From Marsupella aquatica (lineage: Eukaryota > Marchantiophyta), in NCBI GenBank assembly GCA_973895155.1, contig OZ316892.1, forward strand, positions 186,001-250,000: a stretch of 64,000 nt of DNA. Reading direction: 5' to 3'. The notes under the pieces are model-generated. The model saw only the letters and a list, made by a program, of their open reading frames with translations. It searched no databases and was not told the DNA's origin. The position numbers and the translations under genes are program-made. Position 1 is the first letter of the stretch; the number at the start of each line of letters is the position of its first letter. This document shows, piece after piece, positions 41,618 to 54,101 of the stretch.

Positions 41618-44600
41618 TGTGATGCCTAGACAGGAATCACTCGGCCGGTTAAGTGGGTAAAGCAGGAAGGCACCCTAGGAACACCTTAGTATAGGGACAA
41701 AACAAGGAAAATATAAACAATTAGGGGCAACCATGGAACCCGAGCAGAGGCCGGAGGTAAGGCTGAGGGTGAAAACCCGATTAGGGTTAGGGCGCGTTAA
41801 GCGTCGGCGGCTAGGAAGGATCAACGGGAAGAAGGACCGGCAGAGGAGAGGGGTAAGGAGCGCTTGCAGGAGATGGTGGCTCATTTTCGAGCATGAACTA
41901 GGCAGACGACTACGGGAGGCCAACTACTGTCAGCTGCTTAGGCAAGCACTCGGGGAGAGAGTAGATACCGATGATCGACCTAAGGAGGGTATGAGCAACG
42001 TCAATCAAGCGACACATTTCTGGGGATGCCTGTTCGAACGGGCAACTGAGTACATCAAGACTTACGAGGACGAGGAGTCAGAAAGGGCAGCTCGAGAACG
42101 GCAGGAGCTCGCTCGATTGTGGGAGCTGCAGAAGACGGCTTTCTTAGGAGGCGAACTCATCAAGGACGAGTTCCTGTGGACGCCTACTTCCAATCAACTC
42201 GACGATCTTCTGTTTTGCAAAGACAGCGTCGTCGGCATCCGAGAGGCCATCAAGAACTGCAACGACATACACTGGGAATTAAAGGGTAGCACGGAAAGGT
42301 GGACCTAGGCAACGGTGCTAGGAGAAACCTCCACGGCAGCAGAGATGAAGAGGAAGGGGGCCGTCAACGATGAAGCCACCCCGGCAAAAAGAACGAGGTC
42401 GGCGGCACCAAAGAGGCCAGCCGAGCAGCAGAGCAGGAGGCAGGGAGAAGTCGAAGAGGAGGAGGTTGATCCCATCAAGGCCATTCCAACCAGGGATGAC
42501 ACCTGGAAGGGCTGGGCGGCAACCCTACCGGTGGAGGTGCAACTACATTTTGCACGGGAGGAGGATGCATGCTTTACGGCCATGCAGACCAAGAAGTACC
42601 AAGGCTTCATGGCCGGATCCGGCTTGGAGGCCTTTGTAAGATTACCATGGCTGAAGCCGGAGGTACCGGAGTCAGACCTATTAGAATTCGTGGGGTCATG
42701 GGAACCCGAGACCAATTGCACGAGGATATATGGGAAGGATTTCTATCTTACTCCCAAGGTAATTGCCGAAGTGTTTGGCTTGCCGATAGGCAATAAGACC
42801 AAAGTTGATACCAGGAAGACCCTGCCTGACAAGGAGTTCCGGTCGTTCCCCGGGCCATCAACGAAGAATGGCTTCTTCCGGAACACCTGCACCAACCCGC
42901 ACATAGGAGAGATGATCGACTTCTTGCGGGTGACCATGCATTGTAACTTGCCGAGGGCAGAGATCGGCAAGGCACAGGTCTATCTGGCAGAAAGGCCAGA
43001 CCCAAGCCGGGACTACAATGGGTACCTCCTCAACCAATTGAAGAAGATCTTAAAGGAGGAGCAGCAGGTAATCGGCATGGGGAGCGTGTCGCGGCTTGGC
43101 TATCACATGCCGCTGTTGTGCCGGTATGCCAGAGGTCAGACTTTTGCCCCGGTACTTCCCCTGCAGGTAAGGGCACCCGAGGAAGCTCCAACGCCGAGGC
43201 CGTTGGCTGAGAAGCCTCAACCACCTGTTAGTCCTACGATCGAGCAGGTGTTTAGACCCAGGAAGGAAGACTTGCCGATGCAGCAACCAGGCATGCAGAG
43301 TCTGCTGAAACTACTGGAGAAAGAAAAGAAATCGGCATCGGCAACAACAACGGCAATGGCAACAATGCAGGACACTACTACAGAGGTAGGCCTACACCGG
43401 CTCACAAGAGAAAACCCCTTTGCTGGAGACAAGGAGAGAATCAGGCCGGAATCCAAGCCAGGTGTTTGAATGTACGTGGGAACCTCAAGCTCCGAATCTG
43501 AGGCAGAATTGCCTGAAGCTCCTACCGACGAAGAGGAGAGGGAGAAGCTGGACGTCCAAGAGGTAGAGGAGGCAGTGGAGGACTGCAGCCATGATAATTC
43601 CGGCTATGGGTCGGACCATCACGTTCCAGGAGTAAGGACCTGTGGCCGGTTTGTCCCCACACTTCCAAGGGTAGTGCGAGGGGACCCCAACCAGCAGAGT
43701 AGCCCTGAGTCTCCCCCACCAGATGTTGCTCCCCCGAGCTTCGACGGCATAAAACAGACGGTGCAGGAATTTCAGGAGCGAATCAAGCAGGAGGAAGAGG
43801 CCGCCCTGGCTAAGGAAAAGGATTTACCAGGAGGAGATTGGCCGGAGGACATCAGGCGGCTAGCCGAAAAAGGAAGCAAACCTCTAGCCACGATTGAAGA
43901 GATCCGCAGGACGGCTTGGGAGCAGAGGCCACGATGGGCGATGCCGATCACTTCTACTTACTCCACCTACGCTAAGAATAGAGCCATGGAGTATGGTGAG
44001 ATGTGTGGGGAACTTGCGCTCGGCATCTTTGGAGAGGAGTTGGAGGTAGGACCCTTTTTCCATAGGGAGCAGTTGGAGAAGCACCAATTAGAAGAAGCGG
44101 TGGCTTTAGAGAGAAGCAAGAAGGACGAGGTCATTCGGCGGCTTAGGAGGATGGAAGCCGAGATTGAAGATCTAAGGGCGGCCAAGAAAGCCCAAGATGA
44201 ACTGCGGATTAAACGACATGAGCTGAACATCATGCAAGGGCAGTTGGACACCGCGCAGGCTGATAATCAGAATATCAAGGATAAACTAACTCAGACGTAG
44301 GGAGAGTTGGCCGACACGATCAAAGAGAGGGAGAAGTGGAAGCAAGAGCTGAAGAATACAGAGGAGGCCCACATAACAGCCAACAGCCGGGCCATGGCGG
44401 AGACCCAAAGAAAGGAATGGGCGTTGAAAGGGGAGCTCGAGAAAATCCGCGGAGCCCTTGAGCAGAAGGAGGTCGAGTTAGGGAAATCCTATCAAGGGAT
44501 TATGGCGCTGCAGCAGGAGCTTGCGTCCCTGACGGCCAGCTTCAAGGCCGACCTAAGGGAGAAGGACGAGATGCTCGAACAGACTTACGCCAAGATGAAC

Positions 44601-45645
44601 CAGATGGAGTCTGTCATCATTGCAGAGCTCGACAAGGAGCTAAGAGCAACCCAGGAGGAGAGGGCTACCTTGAAGAAGGAATTGGAGGAAGCCCACAGGG
44701 AGCAGGAGGAGGCCAAAAATGAGCTGGAGGGGGCACGTAAGGACCTGGATGAAACCCAAGAGGAGTTGGAGGAAATCACGAGGAAGATGGAGAACCTACA
44801 GCGGCGGGCCGACAACCAAACAGAGCGGCTGAAGAAACAAGCCGCAGTATTTAAATGCTTAGCTGCAGCAGGTCCATCTCCCGTTGGGACAAACCAGTTA
44901 CCAGGGGTGGTAATTGCCGAAGGACAAGCCGCGCCAACTGCACCAGTGCCAGAAGTAAGTGGGAAGGGGAAGGGACCAGCTGCCGAGCCACCAACGAAGA
45001 AGAAGCGGAAACCTTCAGGGTCAAGGAGTAATACGACTTCACAGGCCGTGGTGATCAAGGAGGTAGACCCAGCACCGACCCCAGACAGGGTCACGGCTAA
45101 GGATCCAACTACCCTAGGGGAAGGGGAGGCCGAACCCGAGGGAGTGGCTGAAGCCGAAGCCGTGGGAGTGGCTGAGGCCGAAGCCGTGGGTATTCCCGAG
45201 GCCGGTGTCGAGGCTGAAGCCGAAGGTGGACCCAGTGAGGCCGATGGAGAGTTGACTCAGTCAAGGGCAGGTAATCTGTCAGAGAATGAACCTACGGCAG
45301 TGGCTGAGGAGGAAGTGTTGGGGGCGTCCATTGAGGATCCACCACCGGTGTCGTGACGGTGCAAGGGCGCCGTTCCTTTTAGGGAGGGCGGACGTGGAGG
45401 GAGGAGGCGTGAGTGGGCAGGGCGGGCGCGGATCTCCACGTTTAGGATTAGGATCAGAACCAGGAGCGGCCCTGACACTTAGCTTAGTGGGATTGCGGTC
45501 CCACTGGTAGGAGCAACACTTGTGCTCCTGCCTTGCTGTACATAGGTAGATTCGGGCAAGTAGATTACTGTCAGGTAGATTAGGCTTACGATGCAAAGAA
45601 TGGCGGATCCACTACCAGGATAAGTACCTGGGCAGCGGGGAGCTC
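41618..45645 (+). repeat. family-A LTR P1 (first 4,028 bp, cut by assembly gap)
   Basis: Starts TGTGATGCC at 41618 with left flank CCTCG and follows the family-A LTR until the run of N at 45646. By comparison with P3 about 630 bp of the LTR are missing. 45357-45645 is non-coding LTR. Confidence 0.9.
41733..45356 (+). pseudogene. LORF in LTR P1 (three stops)
   Basis: 1,207 codons in one frame from ATG 41733 to the stop at 45354-45356, with three nonsense mutations: TAG 42306-42308, TGA 43467-43469 and TAG 44298-44300. No frameshift. Same domain order as the M copies, with the C-terminal type of the M 3' LTR (coiled coil with 'AHREQEEAKNELEGARK', then an Ala/Glu repeat tail, with one E-to-P variant). 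All lesions are single-base changes relative to the other copies. Confidence 0.8.
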
Positions 45646-45745
45646 NNNNNNNNNNNNNNNNNNNNNNNNNNNNNNNNNNNNNNNNNNNNNNNNNNNNNNN
45701 NNNNNNNNNNNNNNNNNNNNNNNNNNNNNNNNNNNNNNNNNNNNN
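45646..45745. other. assembly gap (100 N)
   Basis: Exactly 100 N, the usual placeholder for a gap of unknown size. Sequence to the left is at LTR position about 4,028 and to the right at about 922, so the gap may hide an LTR end, a full internal gag-pol region and an LTR start. Confidence 0.98.
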
Positions 45746-48562
45746 CAACTACATTTTGCACGGGAGGAGGATGCATGCTTTACGGCCATGCAGACCAAGA
45801 AGTACCAAGGCTTCATGGCCGGATCCGGCTTGGAGGCCTTTGTAAGATTACCATGGCTGAAGCCGGAGGTACCGGAGTCAGACCTATTAGAATTCGTGGG
45901 GTCATGGGAACCCGAGACCAATTGCACGAGGATATATGGGAAGGATTTCTATCTTACTCCCAAGGTAATTGCCGAAGTGTTTGGCTTGCCGATGGGCAAT
46001 AAGACCAAAGTTGATACCAGGAAGACCTTGCCTGACAAGGAGTTCCGGTCGTTCCCCGGGCCATCAACGAAGAATGGCTTCTTCCGGAACACCTGCACCA
46101 ACCCGCACATAGGAGAGATGATCGACTTCTTGCGGGTGACCATGCATTGTAACTTGCCGAGGGCAGAGATCGGCAAGGCACAGGTCTATCTGGCAGAAAG
46201 GCCAGACCCAAGCCGGGACTACAACGGGTACCTCCTCAACCAATTGAAGAAGATCTTAAAGGAGGAGCAGCAGGTAATCGGCATGGGGAGCGTGTCGCGG
46301 CTTGGCTATCACATGCCGCTGTTGTGCCGGTATACCAGAGGTCAGACTTTTGCCCCGGTACTTCCCCTGCAGGTAAGGGCACCCGAGGAAGCTCCAACGC
46401 CGAGGCCGTTGGCTGAGAAGCCTCAACCACCTGTTAGTCCTACGATCGAGCAGGTGTTTAGGCCCAGGAAGGAAGACTTGCCGATGCAGCAACCAGGCAT
46501 GCAGAGTCTGCTGAAACTACTGGAGAAAGAAAAGAAATCGGCATCGGCAACAACAACGGCAACGGCAACAATGCAGGACACTACTACAGAGGTAGGCCTA
46601 CACCGGCTCACAAGAGAAAACCCCTTTGCTGGAGACAAGGAGAGAATCAGGCCGGAATCCAAGCCAGGTGTTCGAATGTACGTGGGAACCTCAAGCTCCG
46701 AATCTGAGGCAGAATTGCCTGAAGCTCCTACCGACGAAGAGGAGAGGGAGAAGCCGAACGTCCAAGAGGTAGAGGAGGCAGTGGAGGACTGCAGCCATGA
46801 TAATTCCGGCTATGGGTCGGACCATCACGTTCCAGGAGTAAGGACCTGTGGCCGGTTTGTCCCCACACTTCCAAGGGTAGTGCGAGGGGACCCCAACCAG
46901 CAGAGTAGCCCTGAGTCTCCCCCACCAGATGTTGCTCCCCCAAGCTTCGACGGCATAAAACAGATGGTGCAGGAATTTCAGGAGCGAATCAAGCAGGAGG
47001 AAGAGGCCGCCCTGGCTAAGGGAAAAGGATTTACCAGGAGGAGATTGGCCGGAGGACATCAGGTGGCTAGCCGAAAAAGGAAGCAACCTATAGCCACGAT
47101 TGAAGAGATCCGCAGGACGGCTTGGGAGCAGAGGCCACGATGGGCGATGCCGATCACTTCTACTTACTCCACCTACGCTAAGAATAGAGCCATGGAGTAT
47201 GGTGAGATGTGTGGGGAACTTGCGCTTGGCATCTTTGGAGAGGAGTTGGAGATAGGACCCTTTTTCCATAGGGAGCAGTTGGAGAAGCACCAATTAGAAG
47301 AAGCGGTGGCTTTAGAGAGAAGCAAGAAGGACGAGGTCATTCGGCGGCTTAGGAGGATGGAAGCCGAGATTGAAGATCTAAGGGCGGCCAAGAAAGCCCA
47401 AGATGAACTGCGGATTAAACGACATGAGCTGAACATCATGCAGGGGCAGTTGGACACCGCGCAGGCTGATAATCAGAATATCAAGGATAAACTAACTCAG
47501 ACGCAGGGAGAGTTGGCCGACACGATCAAAGAGAGGGAGAAGTGGAAGCAAGAGCTGAAGAATACAGAGGAGGCCCACATAACAGCCAACAGCCGGGCCA
47601 TGGCGGAGACCCAAAGAAAGGAATGGGCGTTGAAAGGGGAGCTCGAGAAAATCCGCGGAGCCCTTGAGCAGAAGGAGGTCGAGTTAGGGAAATCCTATCA
47701 AGGGATTATGGCGCTGCAGCAGGAGCTTGCGTCCCTGACGGCCAGCTTCAAGGCCGACCTAAGGGAGAAGGACGAGATGCTCGAACAGACTTACGCCAAG
47801 ATGAACCAGATGGAGTCTGTCATCATTGCAGAGCTCGACAAGGAGCTAAGAGCAACCCAGGAGGAGAGGGCTACCTTGAAGAAGGAATTGGAGGAAGCCC
47901 ACAGGGAGCAGGAGGAGGCCAAAAACGAGTTGGAGGGGGCACGTAAGGACCTGGATGAAACCCAAGAGGAGTTGGAGGAAATCACGAGGAAGATGGAGAA
48001 CCTACAGCGGCGGGCCGACAACCAAACAGAGCGGCTGAAGAAACAAGCCGCAGTATTTAAATGCTTAGCTGCAGCAGGTCCATCTCCCGTTGGGACAAAC
48101 CAGTTACCAGGGGTGGTAATTGCCGAAGGACAAGCCGCGCCAACTGCACCAGTGCCGGAAGTAAGTGGCAAGGGGAAGGGACCAGCTGCCGAGCCACCAA
48201 CGAAGAAGAAGCGGAAACCTTCAGGGTCAAGGAGTAATACGACTTCACAGGCCGTGGTGATCAAGGAGGTAGACCCAGCACCAACCCCAGACAGGGTCAC
48301 GGCTAAGGATCCAACTACCCTAGGGGAAGGGGAGGCCGAAGCCGAGGGAGTGGCTGAAGCCGAAGCCGTGGGAGTGGCTGAGGCCGAAGCCGTGGGTATT
48401 GCCGAGGCCGGTGTCGAGGCTGAAGCCGAAGGTGGACCCAGTGAGGCCGATGGAGAGTTGACTCAGTCAAGGGCAGGTAATCTTTCAGAGAATGAACCTA
48501 CGGCAGTGGCTGAGGAGGAAGCGTTGGGGGCGTCCATTAAGGATCCACCACCGGTGTCGTGA
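45746..48562 (+). pseudogene. LORF in LTR P2 (5'-truncated by gap, open to its stop)
   Basis: Open from the gap edge to the stop at 48560-48562 (924 residues counted from the first Met at 45788), the longest uninterrupted LORF C-terminal part in a plus-strand LTR. Around 47020-47100 a one-base insertion and a later one-base deletion put about 25 codons in another frame (reading 'KGKGFTRRRLAGG') before the normal frame returns. The tail has the regular VAEAEAVG repeat. The N-terminal state is unknown because of the gap. Confidence 0.75.
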
Positions 48563-49051
48563 CGGTGCAAGGGCGCCGTTCCTTTTAGGGAGGGTGGACG
48601 TGGAGGGAGGAGGCGTGAGTGGGCAGGGCGGGCGCGGATCTCCACGTTTAGGATTAGGATCAGAACCAGGAGCGGCCCTGACACTTAGCTTAGTGGGATT
48701 GCGGTCCCACTGGTAGGAGCAACACTTGTGCTCCTGCCTTGCTGTACATAGGTAGATTCGGGCAAGTAGATTACTGTTAAGTAGATTAGGCTTACGATGC
48801 AAAGAATGGCGGATCCACTACCAGGATAAGTACCTGGGCAGCGGGGAGCTCAGGGCCTCTTCTTTAGCAAGTTTTTAGTTTGCACCAGCCGGGCTGGGAT
48901 CAAGTAGTACGAGAAGCTCTCGGTTAGTCATACAGTGACCCTTGTGTATATTCATGTTTCCTCATGCCTAAGAGCTGAATAGAGTTGGCCTCACGGCTTA
49001 GTTCGCAGAACTTGTGTATGAGATGTACTGTTTGTATGGCAAGTGCATGGT

Positions 49052-49074
49052 ATGACTCAGTCAGAATGAGTCAT
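49052..49074 (+). promoter_or_regulatory. bZIP/GCN4-type palindrome in LTR P2
   Basis: ATGACTCA-7-TGAGTCAT, identical arms to the M copies. Confidence 0.5.
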
Positions 49075-49211
49075 TTTGCTATTTGTGTGTCGCATTAACT
49101 TGTGTGAAGAGTGCCCACATCAACAGAAGGAAGGAAAGTAAGCAGGGAGTGAGAGTTGGATGTGTCGAGCTGAGAGAGGTCTTAGTGGCTTAACCAAGCC
49201 TATTGGGGATC

Positions 49212-49227
49212 ATTCCGGCGGCGGAAT
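49212..49227 (+). promoter_or_regulatory. conserved LTR hairpin, family A (P2)
   Basis: ATTCCG-GCGG-CGGAAT on the sense strand. Confidence 0.65.
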
Positions 49228-49481
49228 CCAAACATACCTAACAAGACGGAGGGGAAGACAGGGGAAGACAGGGGAAGGCCTATATTAGGCCGGCTACGTA
49301 TCTCATGACCCGATGAAGGATCTGTCCAGTATATGTGTGTAAAATGTTAATAGTAGTAGTAGAAGGTTAGCAGCGTCCCATGCCGCTAAGCCGCGGAAAC
49401 GGCCTCGCCAAGCACGAAACCTGCGGGAATCGGCTTGAGCTGGGGGTTTCTTGGGTTTAGGGAGCCATGGGACGCACCACA

Positions 49482-49709
49482 GGGTGACGCGGTCCTGCAA
49501 AGCCTTGTTGTCCCGTAATGCTTCCTCCGCCTCGTTTGCAGCTTCGTCGGCTTCAGTCTGGAGCAGCGCCACCTCCAAGTTGAGCTGGTCGATGGCGTCG
49601 CGATGGACCTGGTCTTGCGCTAGCAATTTATCTCGTTCGGCGGAGAGACTAGCCACCTGCTGTGCTGCCTGCAGGAATTGTTTGTTGAGGTCAGTCAGGC
49701 TAGTAACCC
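49482..49709 (-). pseudogene. LORF of family D, coiled-coil fragment
   Basis: 228 bp between two family-A LTRs. On the minus strand it is open and reads as a heptad-rich coiled coil ('LSAERDKLLAQDQVHRDAI', then 'LNLEVALLQTEADEA'). Joined to 41617 and below the frame stays open for about 18 more codons and then stops, as in the C-terminus of the family-B LORF. This places it at about 1,040 bp from the family-D LTR end, the same place as LORF in A and B. The rest of D should lie beyond the right edge of the window. Confidence 0.55.
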
Positions 49710-49824
49710 TGTGATGCCTAGACAGGAATCACTCGACCGGTTAAGTGGGTAAAGCAGGAAGGCACCCTAGGAACATCTTAGTATAGTGACAAAACAAGGA
49801 AAATATAAACAATTAGGGGCAACC

Positions 49825-52800
49825 ATGGAACCCGGGCAGAGGCCGGAGGTAAGGCTGAGGGTGAAAACCCGATTAGGGTTAGGGCGCGTTAAGCGTCGGC
49901 GGCTAGGAAGGATCAACGGGAAGAAGGACCGGCAGAGGAGAGGGGTAAGGAGCGCTTGCAGGAGATGGTGGCTCATTTGCGAGCACGAACTACGCAGACG
50001 ACTACGGGAGGCCAACTATTGTCAGCTGCTTAGGCAAGCACTCGGGGAGAGAGTAGATACCGACGATCGACCTAAGGAGGGTATGAGCAACGTCAATCAA
50101 GCGGCACATTTCTGGGGATGCCTGTTCGAACGGGCAACTGAGTACATCAAGACTTACGAGGACGAGGAGTCAGAAAGGGCAGCTCGAGAACGGCAGGAGC
50201 TCGCTCGATTGTGGGAGCTGCACAAGACGGCTTTCTTAGGAGGCGAACTCATCAAGGACGAGTTCCTGTGGACGCCTACTTCCAATCAACTCGACGATCT
50301 TCTGTTTTGCAAAGACAGCGTCGTCGGCATCCGAGAGGCCATCAAGAACTACAACGACATACACTGGGAATTAAAGGGTAGCACGGAAAGGTGGACCCGG
50401 GCAACGGTGCTAGGAGAAACCTCCACGGCAGCAGAGATGAAGAGGAAGGGAGCCGTCAACGATGAAGCCACCCCGGCAAAAAGAACGAGGTCGGCGGCAC
50501 CAAAGAAGCCAGCCGAGCAGCAGAGCAGGAGGCAGGGAGAAGCCGAAGAGGAGGAGGTCGATCCCATCAAGGCCATTCCAACCAGGGATGACACCTGGAA
50601 GGGCTGGGCGGCAACCCTACCGGTGGAGGTGCAACTACATTTTGCACGGGAGGAGGATGCATGCTTTACGGCCATGCAGACCAAGAAGTACCAAGGCTTC
50701 ATGGCCGGATCCGGCTTGGAGGCCTTTGTAAGATTACCATGGCTGAAGCCGGAGGTACCGGAGTCAGACCTATTAGAATTCGTGGGGTCATGGGAACCCG
50801 AGACCAATTGCACGAGGATATATGGGAAGGATTTCTATCTTACTCCCAAGGTAATTGCCGAAGTGTTTGGCTTGCCGATGGGCAATAAGACCAAAGTTGA
50901 TACCAGGAAGACCTTGCCTGACAAGGAGTTCCGGTCGTTCCCCGGGCCATCAACGAAGAATGGCTTCTTCCGGAACACCTGCACCAACCCGCACATAGGA
51001 GAGATGATCGACTTCTTGCGGGTGACCATGCATTGTAACTTGCCGAGGGCAGAGATCGGCAAGGCACAGGTCTATCTGGCAGAAAGGCCAGACCCAAGCC
51101 GGGACTACAACGGGTACCTCCTCAACCAATTGAAGAAGATCTTAAAGGAGGAGCAGCAGGTAATCGGCATGGGGAGCGTGTCGCGGCTTGGCTATCACAT
51201 GCCGCTGTTGTGCCGGTATGCCAGAGGTCAGACTTTTGCCCTGGTACTTCCCCTGCAGGTAAGGGCACCCGAGGAAGCTCCAACACCGAGGCCGTTGGCT
51301 GAGAAGCCTCCACCACCTGTTAGTCCTACGATCGAGCAGGTGTTTAGGCCCAGGAAGGAAGACTTGCCGATGCAGCAACCAGGCATGCAGAGTCTGCTGA
51401 AACTACTGGAGAAAGAAAAGAAATCGGCATCGGCAACAACAACAACAACGGCAACGGCAACAATGCAGGACACTACTACAGAGGTAGGCCTACACCGGCT
51501 CACAAGAGAAAACCCCTTTGCTGGAGACAAGGAGAGAATCAGGCCGGAATCCAAGCCAGGTGTTCGAATGTACGTGGGAACCTCAAGCTCCGAATCTGAG
51601 GCAGAATTGCCTGAAGCTCCTACCGACGAAGAGGAGAGGGAGAAGCCGGACGTCCAAGAAGTAGAGGAGGCAGTGGAGGACTGCAGCCATGATAATTCCG
51701 GCTATGGGTCGGACCATCACGTTCCAGGAGTAAGGACTTGTGGCCGGTTTGTCCCCACACTTCCAAGGGTAGTGCGAGGGGACCCCAACCAGCAGAGTAG
51801 CCCTGAGTCTCCCCCACCAGATGTTGCTCCCCCGAGCTTCGACGGCATAAAACAGACGGTGCAGGAATTTCAGGAGCGAATCAAGCAGGAGGAAGAGGCC
51901 GCCCTGGCTAAGGAAAAGGATTTACCAGGAGGAGATTGGCCGGAGGACATCAGGCGGCTAGCCGAAAAAGGAAGCAAACCTCTAGCCACGATTGAAGAGA
52001 TCCGCAGGACGGCGTGGGAGCAGAGGCCACGATGGGCGATGCCGATCACTTCTACTTACTCCACCTACGCTAAGAATAGAGCCATGGAGTATGGTGAGAT
52101 GTGTGGGGAACTTGCGCTCGACATCTTTGGAGAGGAGTTGGAGATAGGACCCTTTTTCCATAGGGAGCAGTTGGAGAAGCACCAATTAGAAGAAGCGGTG
52201 GCTTTAGAGAGAAGCAAGAAGGACGAGGTCATTTGGCAGCTTAGGAGGATGGGAGCCGAGATTGAAGATCTAAGGGCGGCCAAGAAAGCCCAAGATGAAC
52301 TGCGGATTAAACGACATGAGCTGAACATCATGCAGGGGCAGTTGGACGCCGCGCAGGCTGATAATCAGAATATCAAGGATAAACTGACTCAGACGCAGGA
52401 AGAGTTGGCCGACACGATCAAAGAGAGGGAGAAGTGGAAGCAAGAGCTAAAGAATACAGAGGAGGCCCACATAACAGCCAACAGCCGGGCCATGGCGGAG
52501 ACCCAAAGAAAGGAATGGGCGTTGAAAGGGGAGCTCGAGAAAATCCGCGGAGCCCTTGAGCAGAAGGAGGTCGAGTTAGGGAAATCCTATCAAGGGATTA
52601 TGGCGCTGCAGCAGGAGCTTGCGTCCCTGACGGCCAGCTTCAAGGCCGACCTAAGGGAGAAGGACGAGATGCTCGAACAGACTTAAGCCAAGATGAACCA
52701 GATGGAGTCTGTCATCATTGCAGAGCTCAACAAGGAGCTAAGAGCAACCCAGGAGGAGAGGGCTACCTTGAAGAAGGAATTGGAGGAAGCCCACAGGGAG

Positions 52801-53451
52801 CAGGAGGAGGCCAAAAACGAGCTGGAGGGCCGTAAGGACCTGGATGAAACCCAAGAGGAGTTGGAGGAAATCACGAGGAAGATGGAGAACCTACAGCGGC
52901 GGGCCGACAACCAAACAGAGCGGCTGAAGAAACAAGCCGCAGTATTTAAATGCTTAGCTGCAGCAGGTCCATCTCCCGTTGGGACAAACTAGTTACCAGG
53001 GGTGGTAATTGCCGAAGGACAAGCCGCGTCAACTGCACCAGTGCCGGAAGTAAGTGGGAAGGGGAAGGGACCAGCTGCCGAGCCACCAACGAAGAAGAAG
53101 CGGAAACCTCCAGGGTCAAGGAGTAATACGACTTCACAGGCCGTGGTGATCAAGGAGGTAGACCCAGCACCGACCCCAGACAGGGTCACGACTAAGGATC
53201 CAACTACCCTAGGGGAAGGGGAGGCCGAAGCCGAGGGAGTGGCTGAAGCCGAAGCCGTGGGAGTGGCTGAGGCCGAAGCCGTGGGTATTGCCGAGGCCGG
53301 TGTCGAGGCTGAAGCCGAAGGTGGACCCAGTCAGGCCGATGGAGAGTTGACTCGGTCAAGGGCAGGTAATCTGTCAGTAGGCGGGCCAACGGCAGTGGCT
53401 GAGGAGGAAGTGTTGGGGGCGTCCATTGAGGATCCACCACCGGTGTCGTGA
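49825..53451 (+). pseudogene. LORF in LTR P3 (two stops)
   Basis: ATG at 49825 in the context ACCATGG. The frame is open for 954 codons to TAA at 52684-52686, then interrupted again by TAG at 52990-52992, and ends at 53451. A 3-bp in-frame deletion near 52830 removes one residue. This copy has the longest uninterrupted N-terminal part: basic N-terminus, the 'FWGCLFERATEYIKTY' segment, a first basic cluster, the globular domain and most of the coiled coil. The nuclear signal and repeat tail lie after the second stop. Confidence 0.8.
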
Positions 53452-53940
53452 CGGTGCAAGGGCGTCGTTCCTTTTAGGGAAGGCGGACGTGGAGGGAGGA
53501 GGCGTGAGTGGGCAGGGCGGGCGTGGATCTCCACGTTTAGGATTAGGATCAGAACCAGGAGCGGCCCTGACACTTAGCTTAGTGGGATTGCGGTCCCACT
53601 GGTAGGAGCAACACTTGTGCTCCTGCCTTGCTGTACATAGGTAGATTCGGGCAAGTAGATTACTGTTAAGTAGATTAGGCTTACGATGCAAAGAATGGCG
53701 GATCCACTACCAGGATAAGTACCTGGGCAGCGGGGAGCTCAGGGCCTCTTCTTTAGCAAGTTTTTAGTTTGCACCAGCCGGGCTGGGATCAAGTAGTACG
53801 AGAAGCTCTCGGTTAGTCATACAGTGACCCTTGTGTATATTCATGTTTCCTCATGCCTAAGAGCTGAATAGAGTTGGCCTCACGGCTTAGTTCGCAGAAC
53901 TTGTGTATGAGATGTACTGTTTGTATGGCAAGTGCATGGT

Positions 53941-53963
53941 ATGACTCAGTCAGAATGAGTCAT
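53941..53963 (+). promoter_or_regulatory. bZIP/GCN4-type palindrome in LTR P3
   Basis: ATGACTCA-7-TGAGTCAT, as in the other family-A LTRs. Confidence 0.5.
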
Positions 53964-54101
53964 TTTGCTATTTGTGTGTCGCATTAACTTGTGTGAAGAG
54001 TGCCCACATCAACAGAAGGAAGGAAAGTAAGCAGGGGAGTGAGAGTTGGATGTGTCGAGCTGAGAGAGGTCTTAGCGGCTTAACCAAGCCTATTGGGGAT
54101 C

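Larger units (their letters stand above)
45746..49481 (+). repeat. family-A LTR P2 (last 3,736 bp)
   Basis: Resumes after the gap inside LORF and ends CGCACCACA at 49481, followed by GGGTGACGCGG, which is not the primer-binding site. It is therefore a 3' LTR end or solo LTR end. The flank GGGTG does not match CCTCG at the left of P1. Carries the palindrome 49052-49074 and hairpin 49212-49227. Confidence 0.9.

Noticed and set aside
41618-49481. P1 and P2 as a single solo LTR with a small gap
   Set aside because: The flanks overlap by about 3.1 kb in LTR coordinates, and there is no shared 5-bp duplication.
49303-49656. A 117-aa minus-strand ORF as a separate gene
   Set aside because: Its C-terminal half reads antisense through the end of LTR P2; only the part above 49481 is real coding sequence, as a family-D LORF fragment.
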